Position numbers and translations under genes: made by a program
The notes under the pieces: generated by a model
The model's database searches: none
What the model was told of the DNA's origin: nothing
What the model saw: only the letters and a program-made list of their open reading frames with translations
Part shown: in pieces, positions 1 to 6,419 of the stretch
How the letters are laid out: the number at the start of each line of letters is the position of its first letter
Position numbering within the stretch: position 1 is the stretch's first letter
Source: Pseudomonadota bacterium
GTDB taxonomy: Bacteria > Pseudomonadota > Alphaproteobacteria > Rhizobiales > Afifellaceae
Length of the DNA stretch: 7,667 bases
Direction: 5' to 3'
NCBI GenBank assembly: GCA_023417735.1
Contig: JAEZEK010000497.1
Span: 1-7,667 of the forward strand

Positions 1-757
1 GGTCTACGGTGCCAATCCGGTGCTCGGCGTGGAGGCGGCGCGGCTCGGCGCCAAGCTCATCGGCCTCGATCTCGCCGCCCTCGGTATCACCGTCGATTGC
101 CAGCCGGTCCTCGACGTGCCCGTTGCGGGGGCCGACAGCATCATCGGCGACCGCGCCTACGGCCTGACGGCCGATGCGGTGACGACGCTCGGCGGCGCGG
201 CGGCGGACGGCCTCCTGAGCGCCGGCGTGCTGCCGGTCATGAAGCACATGCCCGGTCACGGCCGGGCGGATGCCGACAGCCACAAGGCCCTGCCGAAGGT
301 GACCGCCTCGCGCGAGGAGCTCGAGGCCCAGGACATCGTCCCGTTCCGGATCTGGGCGAAGAAGATCCCGCTCGGGATGACGGCCCATGTCGTCTACACC
401 GCGCTCGACCCGGATCGGCCGGCGACGCTGTCTCCGAAGGTGATCGGTGAGATAATCCGGGGGCGAATCGGCTTCGACGGGGCGCTCATGACCGACGACA
501 TCTCGATGGGTGCATTGAGCGGCGACATCGGCGCGAGGAGCCGCCGCGCGATCGCCGCAGGCTGCGACCTCGTCCTCCACTGCAACGGGGCCATGGAGGA
601 GATGAAGGCCGTCGCCGAGGCCGTCCCGGAGCTATCCGGCGATCGCCTTCGCAGGACGGAGGCAGCCCTCGCGATGCTGTCGCCCGCCCGCGTGGTCGAC
701 CGGCCGACCGCCGAAGCGCGCTTCGCCGAGCTGATCGGGCGGGCGGAAGCCGCATGA
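1..757 (+). CDS. nagZ: NagZ, beta-N-acetylhexosaminidase (GH3), 3' part of gene
   Basis: The gene is cut by the window start; the first complete codon is at base 2, so about 251 residues remain of a family usually near 340, and roughly the first 90-100 residues are missing. The enzyme removes N-acetylglucosamine from 1,6-anhydro-muropeptides in the cytoplasm during cell-wall recycling. The fragment shows the family motif KHMPGHG at about residues 81-87, followed by the DSH motif (Asp92, His94), which in NagZ is the His-Asp acid/base dyad. The nucleophile region GFDGALMTDDISMGAL follows, the Asp after Thr (about residue 165) being the expected nucleophile. NPVLGVEAARLGAKLIG and the QPVLDV stretch are also typical. 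The stop codon overlaps the scpA start as ATGA, which implies translational coupling. All key catalytic residues of the visible part are present. The family assignment is secure; a broader GH3 glucosidase is unlikely given the short length and the DSH loop. Confidence 0.95.
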   Translation, partial: VYGANPVLGVEAARLGAKLIGLDLAALGITVDCQPVLDVPVAGADSIIGDRAYGLTADAVTTLGGAAADGLLSAGVLPVMKHMPGHGRADADSHKALPKVTASREELEAQDIVPFRIWAKKIPLGMTAHVVYTALDPDRPATLSPKVIGEIIRGRIGFDGALMTDDISMGALSGDIGARSRRAIAAGCDLVLHCNGAMEEMKAVAEAVPELSGDRLRRTEAALAMLSPARVVDRPTAEARFAELIGRAEAA

Positions 758-1572
758 GCGCGCGCGGCGAGCCGTTCGCGCCGGCTGCGCCCGCTCCCGC
801 AGATCCCGACCGCCCGGCGCTCATCGTCGACGTCGGCGGCTACGAGGGCCCGCTCGATCTCCTGCTCGCGCTCGCCCGCGACCAGAAGGTCGACCTCACG
901 CGCATATCGGTGCTCGCGCTGGCCGACCAGTACCTCGTCTTCTTCGAGGCATGCCGTCAGCTGGAGCTGGAGCTCGCCGCCGACTACCTCGTGATGGCGG
1001 CATGGCTCGCCTATCTGAAGTCGCGTCTACTGCTGCCCGAGGAGGCCGGCGAGGACGCGGAGCCGAGCGGCGAGGAGCTTGCGGCCGCCCTGGCGTTCCG
1101 GCTCCGCCGGCTGGAGGCGATGCGCAAGGCGGCGGCGCGCCTGATGGGGCGCTACCGGCGCGGGCACGAGGTGTTCGGGCGCGGCGCCCCGCAAGCGCAG
1201 GAGAAGGTCGTGGCCCACCGATGGCAGGCGACCCAGTACGAGCTTCTCCAGGCCTATGCGGCACAGCGCCAGCGGCAGCTCGCGCTGCACGTCCGGGTCC
1301 GCCAGCGTCACGTCTTCTCGCTTCTGGAGGCCCGGGAGAAGCTGCTGCGCCTGGTCGGCGCGACCGGCCAGTGGCACGCTCTGGACCGCCTGCTCATCGA
1401 CTACGCCCTGCGTCCGGAACTCCGTGCCACGGCCCGCGCCAGCGCGCTGTCGGCGAGCCTCGAGCTGACCAAGGAGGGGCGGTTCGAGATGATGCAGGCG
1501 GCGCCGTTCGCACCCGTCTTCGTGCGGGCGCGCGACGACCGCACCGGCCGGGCGGAGGACGGCAATGCCTGA
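754..1572 (+). CDS. scpA: ScpA, segregation and condensation protein A (kleisin)
   Basis: This 272-residue protein is the kleisin subunit that bridges Smc heads and binds ScpB in the Smc-ScpAB condensin on the nucleoid. The N-terminal Smc-binding helical domain starts with the hallmark YEGPLDLLL (residues 30-38), after a Pro/Ala-rich leader that is probably disordered. DYLVMAAWLAYLKSRLLLP (77-95) is the second family signature. A charged, Arg/Gln-rich middle (about 100-185) corresponds to the ScpB-binding linker. The C-terminal winged-helix part ends in the conserved SLELTKEGR (236-243 region) and PFAPVFVRAR. The ATG overlaps the nagZ stop by ATGA and the 3' end overlaps scpB by 8 nt, so nagZ, scpA and scpB are probably coupled. 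Length and motif order match alphaproteobacterial ScpA. Nothing appears broken. Confidence 0.96.
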   Translation: MSARGEPFAPAAPAPADPDRPALIVDVGGYEGPLDLLLALARDQKVDLTRISVLALADQYLVFFEACRQLELELAADYLVMAAWLAYLKSRLLLPEEAGEDAEPSGEELAAALAFRLRRLEAMRKAAARLMGRYRRGHEVFGRGAPQAQEKVVAHRWQATQYELLQAYAAQRQRQLALHVRVRQRHVFSLLEAREKLLRLVGATGQWHALDRLLIDYALRPELRATARASALSASLELTKEGRFEMMQAAPFAPVFVRARDDRTGRAEDGNA

Positions 1573-2239
1573 AGGATCATCCGGAACCCGTGCCGGCAAC
1601 GTCACGAGCATCGCCCCGGAAGGCCGGCGGCTGCAGCTGCGCACGCTCGAGGCGCTGCTCTTCGCCTCCGGAGACCCGATGCCGGAGCGCGAGATCGCGC
1701 GGCACATGCCCGAAGGCGCGGACATACGCGCCCTCCTGACGGATCTGCAGACGGGTTATGCCGGGCGCGGCGTGAACCTCCGCCGGATCGGCGATTGCTG
1801 GGCCTTTCGGACCGCGGAGGACATCGCACCTCTCCTCCGGCACCACGTCGTGGAGGAGCGGAAGCTGTCGCGCGCCGCACTCGAGACGCTTGCGATCATC
1901 GCGTACCACCAGCCGGTGACGCGCGCCGAGATCGAGGGGATCCGCGGCGTGAGCGTTTCCTCCGGGACGCTCGACGTGCTGCTGGAGACCGGCTGGGTCC
2001 GGCTGCGCGGCCGGCGTCGGTCGCCGGGGCGGCCGTTGACCTTCGGGACGACCGTCGGCTTCCTCGATCATTTCGGGCTGGAGGCGATCACCGACCTGCC
2101 GGGCCTCGAGGAACTGAAGGCGGCAGGCATGCTGGAGGGCATGCTGCCGCCCGGCCTCGCCGCGCCCACCCCGGACGACCGGGCCAGCCTCGCCGAGGAC
2201 GAGGATCCGCTCGAGCCGGCGGACGATGGATCGGGGTAG
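1565..2239 (+). CDS. scpB: ScpB, segregation and condensation protein B
   Basis: The protein has 224 residues and forms the winged-helix dimer that clamps the ScpA kleisin in the Smc condensin complex. The first winged-helix domain covers about residues 22-95 (LQLRTLEALLFASGDPMPE). The second begins at about 100 and carries the diagnostic ETLAIIAYHQPVTRAEIEG (107-125) followed by IRGVSVSSG. The C-terminal wing shows GRPLTFGTTVGFLDHFGL (155-172) and the LPGLEEL tail. A disordered acidic tail (about 200-224) is common in the family. The ATG lies inside the last codons of scpA (8-nt overlap), so I take this as the start even though the first 20 residues are unconserved in character. The stop is TAG. 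The next gene begins 46 nt downstream, which is the first real break in the block. Confidence 0.96.
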   Translation: MPEGSSGTRAGNVTSIAPEGRRLQLRTLEALLFASGDPMPEREIARHMPEGADIRALLTDLQTGYAGRGVNLRRIGDCWAFRTAEDIAPLLRHHVVEERKLSRAALETLAIIAYHQPVTRAEIEGIRGVSVSSGTLDVLLETGWVRLRGRRRSPGRPLTFGTTVGFLDHFGLEAITDLPGLEELKAAGMLEGMLPPGLAAPTPDDRASLAEDEDPLEPADDGSG

Positions 2240-2285
2240 ACGTTGCGGTCGCCTTCCGCCTGTTTCGCCTGTATCTGATCGCCCC

Positions 2286-3395
2286 ATGAGCACGGCACTT
2301 GCCCCTTTGCCCGGCCGCCGGCGCAGGGCGACCGCGACGATCGCGTCGCGCCTGACCATGGAAGGGGTGTCGCGCGTCTATGGCAGCCATCGGGCCGTCG
2401 ACCGCGTCGACCTCCAGGTCGAGCCCGGCCAGGTGGTCGCGCTGCTCGGCCATTCGGGCTGCGGCAAGACGACGCTCCTGAGGCTCGCCGCGGGCGTCGA
2501 GGTTCCGAGCGAGGGCAGGGTCCTGATCGACGGGCGGGAGGTCGCCTCCGAAAGCGCCTTCGTGCCGCCGGAGCAGCGCCATGTCGGGCTGATGTTCCAG
2601 GACTATGCGCTGTTTCCGCATCTCAGCCTGCTCGAGAACGTCATGTTCGGCCTGACGGCACTCGACCGGCGCGGGCGGCGGGAAGAAGCGCTCGCCGCAT
2701 TGCATCGCGTCGGCCTCGGCCAGCTCGCCGGCGCGTACCCCCACGAGGCCTCCGGCGGCGAACAGCAGCGCACCGCGCTTGCCCGCGCGGTTGTGCCGCG
2801 GCCGGGTATCCTGCTCATGGACGAGCCGTTCTCCGGCCTGGATTCGCGCCTTCGCGACAGCGTGCGCGAGGACACCCTGGCGGTCCTGAAGGAGACCGGC
2901 GCCACGGCCGTCATCGTCACCCACGACCCGGAGGAGGCGATGCGGATGAGCGACCGGATCGTGCTCATGCGGGCCGGCCGGATCATCCAGACCGGAACCG
3001 CGGAGGAGCTCTACGGGCGTCCGGAAAGCCTCTTCGCGGCCCGCTTCTTCAGTTCGCTGAACGAGTTCGCCGGCCGCGTGGAGGACGGCATGGTGGCCAC
3101 GCCGCTCGGCCGGTTCGATGCGCAGGCGGTACGGCACGGCGAGGCCGCGGTGGTGGCCATCCGGCCGCACGGCATCCAGGTGCGTCCGGCGGAACGGGGA
3201 GCGGGGGCCGACGGCGTACCCGGCCGGGTGGTCGCGCGCCGCTTTCTGGGCGAGGTCAGTCAGTTGGAGGTGGCGGTCGAGGGCCTGGATAGCTATCTGA
3301 CGGCACGAGGGCGCTTCGGCGACGACCTGCCGATCGGCGCGGACGTCGCCGTGAGCGTCGAGGCGCAGCATGTCATGGTCTTTCCCGAGGACTGA
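2286..3395 (+). CDS. ABC transporter ATP-binding protein, FbpC/PotA-like, solitary
   Basis: A 369-residue nucleotide-binding subunit of an importer-type ABC transporter with a C-terminal TOBE domain. Visible motifs are Walker A GHSGCGKT (55-62), Q-loop Gln105 in [11 protein letters not shown], signature ASGGEQQR (155-162), Walker B ILLMDE (175-180), D-loop SGLD (183-186) and H-loop His213. The TOBE region (about 255-369) has [13 protein letters not shown] and [10 protein letters not shown], which resembles iron(III)-type FbpC and, more loosely, PotA or CysA. The signature has Ala where Leu is usual, and Glu where Gln is common. The ATPase should still be functional because all catalytic residues are present. 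I chose the ATG at 2286: an ATG at 2358 falls inside the first strand of the fold, and an ATG at 2226 would overlap scpB and add an Arg-rich leader. No start has a convincing ribosome binding site. No permease or binding protein is adjacent, so the substrate cannot be stated; iron is only a guess from sequence type. Confidence 0.88.
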   Translation: MSTALAPLPGRRRRATATIASRLTMEGVSRVYGSHRAVDRVDLQVEPGQVVALLGHSGCGKTTLLRLAAGVEVPSEGRVLIDGREVASESAFVPPEQRHVGLMFQDYALFPHLSLLENVMFGLTALDRRGRREEALAALHRVGLGQLAGAYPHEASGGEQQRTALARAVVPRPGILLMDEPFSGLDSRLRDSVREDTLAVLKETGATAVIVTHDPEEAMRMSDRIVLMRAGRIIQTGTAEELYGRPESLFAARFFSSLNEFAGRVEDGMVATPLGRFDAQAVRHGEAAVVAIRPHGIQVRPAERGAGADGVPGRVVARRFLGEVSQLEVAVEGLDSYLTARGRFGDDLPIGADVAVSVEAQHVMVFPED

Positions 3396-3415
3396 GCCGC
3401 GCGCGCCTCCCGGTT

Positions 3416-3445
3416 TTGTTGCGCCCACCGGTGGGGAGGACTAGA
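3416..3445 (+). promoter_or_regulatory. Possible weak promoter for tatABC
   Basis: In the 77-nt gap before tatA a TTGTTG (3416-3421) lies 18 nt before ACTAGA (3440-3445). This is a poor but conceivable sigma-70-type -35/-10 pair in a very GC-rich genome, and the gap is the longest non-coding stretch between the scp block and tatA. The 12-bp palindrome at 3424-3435 falls in its spacer, which would fit an operator. This is inference from position and weak matches only; tatA may simply be read through from upstream. Confidence 0.2.
3424..3435. repeat. Perfect 12-bp palindrome upstream of tatA
   Basis: CCCACCGGTGGG is its own reverse complement and lies 37 nt before the tatA ATG in the ABC ATPase-tatA gap. 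An outer pair of arms, CCTCCC (3406-3411) and GGGAGG (3434-3439), is also complementary and partly overlaps the palindrome, so two mutually exclusive folds could form in RNA. No T-run follows, so it does not look like an intrinsic terminator. It could be a dimeric regulator site or chance in GC-rich DNA. Confidence 0.4.
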
Positions 3446-3472
3446 ACGGGCGCAAGCGAGTTGGAGACCGAG

Positions 3473-3706
3473 ATGGGCAGCTTTAGCATCTGGCACTGGA
3501 TCATCGTCCTCGTGGTGATCCTCCTGCTCTTCGGCCGTGGCAAGATTCCCGACCTGATGAGCGACATGGCCAAGGGCATCAAGAGCTTCAAGAAGGGCCT
3601 GGCCGACGACGAAGCCGAGGAAACCGCGCAGCCGCGCACGATCGAGCACGGCCGCGGCGAGACCGTCGTCACCGAGCCGGTCCAGAAGAAGAGCAAGGCC
3701 AGCTGA
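3473..3706 (+). CDS. tatA: TatA, twin-arginine translocase pore subunit
   Basis: A 77-residue protein of the inner membrane that assembles into the translocation element of the Tat pathway for folded proteins. The fold is clear: a short N-terminus MGSFSIWHW, one transmembrane helix (about residues 7-20, [12 protein letters not shown]), the hinge FGRGKIPD (19-26), an amphipathic helix ([17 protein letters not shown], about 26-42) and a polar charged tail ending KKSKAS. The ATG at 3473 is chosen because a GGAG (3463-3466) sits 6 nt upstream and the family N-terminus begins there; an in-frame TTG at 3416 would add 19 unlikely residues. The gene ends with two in-frame stops in a row, TGATAG (3704-3709). 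It is followed by a hairpin and then tatB 30 nt downstream. TatA rather than TatE or TatB is indicated by the FGRGKIP hinge, the short tail and its place before tatB. Confidence 0.96.
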   Translation: MGSFSIWHWIIVLVVILLLFGRGKIPDLMSDMAKGIKSFKKGLADDEAEETAQPRTIEHGRGETVVTEPVQKKSKAS

Positions 3707-3710
3707 TAGT

Positions 3711-3728
3711 CTCGCGGCTGGCCGCGAG
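3711..3728 (+). repeat. Inverted repeat / RNA hairpin between tatA and tatB
   Basis: CTCGCGGC (3711-3718) and GCCGCGAG (3721-3728) are perfectly complementary with TG between them, giving a 7-8-bp, nearly all G-C stem with a very tight loop directly after the tatA double stop and 8 nt before the tatB ATG. There is no U-tract, so simple termination is unlikely. By position it could protect the 3' end of a tatA transcript or reduce tatB translation, which would suit the known excess of TatA over TatB and TatC in cells. The structure is seen; the role is inferred. Confidence 0.55.
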
Positions 3729-3736
3729 CCGGATCG

Positions 3737-4243
3737 ATGCTCGACATCGGGTGGAGCGAACTGCTCGTGATCGCCGCGATCGCGGTCGTCGTGGTGGGTC
3801 CCAAGGACCTGCCGCGCATGCTCCGCGCGTTCGGCAAGTCGATGGGCCAGGTGCGCCGGACGGCGAACGACTTCCGCCGCCAGTTCGACGATGCGCTGCG
3901 GGAGGCCGAACGCGAGGCGGATCTCGCGGACGCCCGCAAGAGCATCGAGTCGATCACGCGGAGCAATCCGCTCGCCGACGTGAAGAAGGAACTGACGAGC
4001 GCGGCCGCGCCCGGCCAGGAGAATCTCCGCGCCGTGAACGATTCCGCCCAGACCATGCTTCGTGAGGAACCGCCGGTGAAGACGGGCGCGATCGCCGCGG
4101 AGACCGCCGAAGCGGTCGGCGCCGAGACGTCGCCTGCCGCCATTTCGCCGCCGACCCCTGCCGCAGAGCCGGCCGCACCGGCTCCAGCCGCACCGGCTCC
4201 CGCGGAAGCATCGGAACGGGCCAGAGGAAGCGACGCGGCATGA
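3737..4243 (+). CDS. tatB: TatB, twin-arginine translocase receptor subunit
   Basis: A 168-residue inner-membrane protein that forms, with TatC, the receptor for twin-arginine signal peptides. The N-terminus MLDIGWSELLVIA and the following hydrophobic helix to about residue 20 are classic TatB; the hinge GPKDLPRMLRAFG (21-33) distinguishes it from TatA. A long charged amphipathic/coiled helix follows (about 34-75, rich in Arg, Glu and Asp). The C-terminal third is low-complexity Ala/Pro (about 134-168), encoded partly by a 15-bp tandem repeat, as is common in alphaproteobacteria. Only a weak purine-rich sequence precedes the ATG, and a strong hairpin ends 8 nt upstream, so initiation may be inefficient. 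The stop overlaps the tatC start as ATGA, which implies coupled synthesis of the two receptor partners. Confidence 0.96.
   Translation: MLDIGWSELLVIAAIAVVVVGPKDLPRMLRAFGKSMGQVRRTANDFRRQFDDALREAEREADLADARKSIESITRSNPLADVKKELTSAAAPGQENLRAVNDSAQTMLREEPPVKTGAIAAETAEAVGAETSPAAISPPTPAAEPAAPAPAAPAPAEASERARGSDAA
4172..4201 (+). repeat. 15-bp tandem repeat inside tatB tail
   Basis: GCCGCACCGGCTCC followed by A (4172-4186) is repeated at once as the same 14 bases followed by C (4187-4201). It keeps the reading frame and encodes an Ala-Pro repeat in the disordered tail of TatB. Such in-frame units can vary in number between strains by slippage. Confidence 0.7.
4223..4230 (+). promoter_or_regulatory. Ribosome binding site of tatC
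   Basis: AGAGGAAG lies inside the 3' end of tatB, 9 nt before the tatC ATG at 4240. It is one of the better Shine-Dalgarno-like sequences in the window and supports this start and independent loading at tatC in addition to ATGA coupling. Confidence 0.6.
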
Positions 4244-5031
4244 GCGTCGACGAGATCGAATCCTCCAAGGCCCCGCTCCTCGACCATCTGATCGAGCTGC
4301 GCCAGCGGCTCATCCGCGCGATGATCGCCGTCTTCATCGCGTTCCTCGTGTGCTTCTTCTTCGCCGAAGACATCTTCAACCTGCTGATCATCCCCTTCGA
4401 GCGGGCGGCAGGCTCGACGCGCGAGATCAAGCTGATCTACACCGCGCCGCAGGAATACTTCTTCACGCAGCTGAAGCTCGCTTTGTTCGGGGCTCTGTTC
4501 ATCGCGTTCCCGGTCATCGCCAACCAGATCTACAAGTTCGTCGCGCCGGGCCTCTACAAGCACGAGCGGCAGGCCTTCATGCCGTTCCTGATCGCCACGC
4601 CGATCCTGTTCGCCGTGGGCGCGGCCCTCGTCTATTTCGGCGTGATGCCGCTGGCGCTCGGCTTCTTCCTGTCGATGGAGCAGCTGCCCGGGGAGGGGCG
4701 CGCCGCGATCGAGCTGCTGCCGAAGGTGAACGAGTATCTCAGCCTCATCATGACGCTGATCTTCGCCTTCGGGCTCGTCTTCCAGCTGCCGGTGGTCCTG
4801 ACCCTGCTCGCCCGTGCCGGGATCGTCACGGTGGAGTCGCTCAAGGCCAAGCGGAAGTACGCGATCGTCATCGCGTTCATCGTCGCGGCCATCCTGACGC
4901 CGCCCGATCCGATCAGCCAGATCAGCCTTGCCGTGCCCGCCATCCTTCTCTACGAACTCTCCATCCAGGCGGTCCGCATGATCGAGGCCAGGCGCGCGAG
5001 CGCCCGCAAGGAAGCGGACGCCGCCACCTGA
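4240..5031 (+). CDS. tatC: TatC, twin-arginine translocase core receptor
   Basis: A 263-residue polytopic inner-membrane protein that recognises the twin-arginine signal. Six hydrophobic segments can be seen at about residues 25-43, 76-96, 113-136, 166-186, 205-220 and 225-243. Family motifs are present: the N-terminal cytoplasmic HLIELRQRL (16-24, with the conserved Glu19), [11 protein letters not shown] (100-110, with Glu109 matching the functionally important Glu of the first cytoplasmic loop), FGLVFQLPV (177-185) and LTPPDPISQ (219-227) before the last helix, followed by LYEL. In the fourth membrane segment Gln182 stands where Escherichia coli TatC has a polar Glu; I recall Gln as a normal alternative. 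The ATG overlaps the tatB stop. The Lys/Arg-rich C-terminus is expected to be cytoplasmic. Length and topology are normal. Confidence 0.97.
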   Translation: MSVDEIESSKAPLLDHLIELRQRLIRAMIAVFIAFLVCFFFAEDIFNLLIIPFERAAGSTREIKLIYTAPQEYFFTQLKLALFGALFIAFPVIANQIYKFVAPGLYKHERQAFMPFLIATPILFAVGAALVYFGVMPLALGFFLSMEQLPGEGRAAIELLPKVNEYLSLIMTLIFAFGLVFQLPVVLTLLARAGIVTVESLKAKRKYAIVIAFIVAAILTPPDPISQISLAVPAILLYELSIQAVRMIEARRASARKEADAAT

Positions 5032-5053
5032 AATCCCCGGGGGCGCACCTCCC
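5032..5053 (+). other. Short tatC-serS spacer without normal ribosome binding site
   Basis: The 22-nt gap contains the palindrome CCCCGGGG (5035-5042) and, directly before the serS ATG, CACCTCCC (5046-5053). CACCTCC is the anti-Shine-Dalgarno sequence itself rather than its complement, so it cannot base-pair with 16S rRNA in the usual way. The only SD-like bases are GGGGG at 5039-5043, 10 nt before the ATG. Translation of serS may rely on coupling to tatC or on an unstructured start. Confidence 0.45.
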
Positions 5054-6325
5054 ATGCTGGACATCAAATGGATTCGCGAGAATCCGGACGAGCTTGATCG
5101 CGCGCTCGGCAAGCGCGGCGCGCCGCCGGCCGCCGCCGGCCTGATCGGGCTCGACGAGCGGCGCCGCGCGATCATTCAGAAGCTGCAGGACGCCCAGGGC
5201 CGCCGCAACGCCGCCTCCAGGGAGATCGGCCAGGCCAAGGCGCAGAAGGACGAGCCCCGCGCCGCCCAGCTGATGGCCGAGGTCGCGAGCCTCAAGGATG
5301 CGATCCGGACGGGCGAGGAGGACGAGCGGGCGGCCGAGGCGGCGCTCGCCGACGCGCTGGCCAACGTTCCGAACGTGCCGCTTGCCGAGGTGCCTGAGGG
5401 GCCGGACGAGGCGGCGAACGTCGAGGTCCGCGTGCATGGCGAGCGCCGCGCGCTCGACGGTGCGCGCGAGCATTTCGAGCTCGGCGAGGCGCTCGGCCTG
5501 ATGGATTTCGAGGCGGCGGCACGGCTTTCGGGATCGCGCTTCGTCGTGCTGAAGGGCCAGCTCGCGCGCATGGAGCGCGCGCTCGGCCAGTTCATGCTCG
5601 ACCTGCACACGGAGGAGCACGGCTACACCGAGGTGCAGCCGCCGGTGCTGGTGCGCGACGATGCCCTCTACGGCACCGCGCAGCTGCCGAAGTTCGCCGA
5701 GGACCAGTTCCGGACGACGGATGGCCGCTGGCTCATCCCGACCGCCGAGGTGCCGCTCACCAACCTCGTGCGCGAGCAGATCCTCGACGCGTTCCACCTG
5801 CCCATCCGCCTGACGGCGCTGACGCCGTGCTTCCGCTCGGAGGCGGGGTCGGCGGGGCGCGACACGCGCGGCATGCTGCGCCAGCACCAGTTCGACAAGG
5901 TGGAGCTGGTCTCGATAACGCGGCCGGAGGACAGCCTCGCCGAGCACGAGCGCATGACGGGCTGCGCCGAGGAGGTGCTGAAGCGGCTGGGCCTCGCCTA
6001 CCGGGTGATGCTGCTCTCGAGCGGCGACATGGGCTTCGCCGCGCAGAAGACCTACGACCTCGAGGTCTGGCTGCCCGGGCAGAAGGCCTATCGCGAGATC
6101 TCGTCCTGCTCGGTCTGCGGCGACTTCCAGGCGCGGCGCATGCAGGCGCGCTACCGCCCGCAGGGCGAGAAGCAGCCGCGCTTCGTCCACACGCTGAACG
6201 GCTCGGGCGTCGCCGTCGGCCGCGCGCTGATCGCGGTCATGGAAACCTACCAGAACGCGGACGGCTCCATCACGGTGCCCGAGGCGCTCCGGCCCTATAT
6301 GGGCGGCGTGGAGCGCATCGGGTGA
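5054..6325 (+). CDS. serS: Seryl-tRNA synthetase
   Basis: A 423-residue class II aminoacyl-tRNA synthetase that charges tRNA-Ser (and tRNA-Sec where present) with serine in the cytoplasm. The N-terminus [12 protein letters not shown] is typical; a long antiparallel coiled coil that contacts the tRNA variable arm spans about residues 30-105 and is rich in Ala, Arg, Glu and Gln. The catalytic domain follows: motif 1 around [19 protein letters not shown] (179-197), the TAEVPLTN serine-binding strand (230-237), motif 2 [20 protein letters not shown] (259-278), the [13 protein letters not shown] stretch (350-362) and motif 3 [11 protein letters not shown] (382-392). The C-terminus [11 protein letters not shown] is standard. 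All expected active-site residues are present and the length is normal. The gene sits between tatC and surE as in many Hyphomicrobiales. The 22-nt upstream gap lacks a clear Shine-Dalgarno sequence. Confidence 0.97.
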   Translation: MLDIKWIRENPDELDRALGKRGAPPAAAGLIGLDERRRAIIQKLQDAQGRRNAASREIGQAKAQKDEPRAAQLMAEVASLKDAIRTGEEDERAAEAALADALANVPNVPLAEVPEGPDEAANVEVRVHGERRALDGAREHFELGEALGLMDFEAAARLSGSRFVVLKGQLARMERALGQFMLDLHTEEHGYTEVQPPVLVRDDALYGTAQLPKFAEDQFRTTDGRWLIPTAEVPLTNLVREQILDAFHLPIRLTALTPCFRSEAGSAGRDTRGMLRQHQFDKVELVSITRPEDSLAEHERMTGCAEEVLKRLGLAYRVMLLSSGDMGFAAQKTYDLEVWLPGQKAYREISSCSVCGDFQARRMQARYRPQGEKQPRFVHTLNGSGVAVGRALIAVMETYQNADGSITVPEALRPYMGGVERIG

Positions 6326-6419
6326 GGCGTCGCGGGACGGACGGGAAGGGGCGGCGCCCGGCTTCGGCGTCCGCGAACCGCGCGGCTGCGAGTGCCCGCG
6401 CAGGCGCCGGAGGGCTGTC
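6326..6419 (+). other. serS-surE intergenic region
   Basis: The 94-nt gap, the longest in the window, is very GC-rich. I see only short potential stems (for example GGGC at 6349-6352 with GCCC at 6356-6359) and no stem followed by a T-run, so no convincing terminator. No recognisable -35/-10 pair is present. It ends in the ribosome binding site of surE. Confidence 0.4.
6409..6414 (+). promoter_or_regulatory. Ribosome binding site deciding the GTG start of surE
   Basis: GGAGGG lies 5 nt before the GTG at 6420. Together with the family N-terminus KILVTNDDG beginning immediately after this codon, it fixes the surE start. Confidence 0.75.

Noticed and set aside
2226..2285. Upstream ATG for the ABC ATPase overlapping the end of scpB
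   Set aside because: It would add 20 residues (many Arg and Pro) beyond any family N-terminus. The ATG at 2286 already leaves about 20 residues before the first strand of the fold.
2240..2285. Possible promoter before the ABC ATPase (TTGCGG at 2243 and TATCTG at 2272)
   Set aside because: The spacer would be 23 nt, too long for a sigma-70 type promoter, and no better pair is present.
2088..3428. 446-codon open frame on the minus strand opposite the ABC ATPase
   Set aside because: It has no motifs and covers a gene with all ABC signatures in the plus strand; it is explained by GC bias.
3416..3472. In-frame TTG start extending TatA by 19 residues
   Set aside because: It has no ribosome binding site, and the added polar residues would precede the short N-terminus that TatA needs before its membrane helix; the ATG at 3473 has GGAG at proper spacing.
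5032..5053. Possible serine-responsive T-box or other leader riboswitch before serS
   Set aside because: The gap is only 22 nt, far too short, and T-boxes are not typical of Proteobacteria.
3373..5175. 600-codon open frame on the minus strand opposite tatA-tatB-tatC
   Set aside because: The translated product is low-complexity (Arg, Asp, Glu, His, Ser) without recognisable domains and lies opposite three unmistakable genes. GC-rich third positions remove stops on the opposite strand.
6326..6419. Possible terminator after serS
   Set aside because: Only 4-bp stems are visible and no T-run follows, so a terminator cannot be supported.
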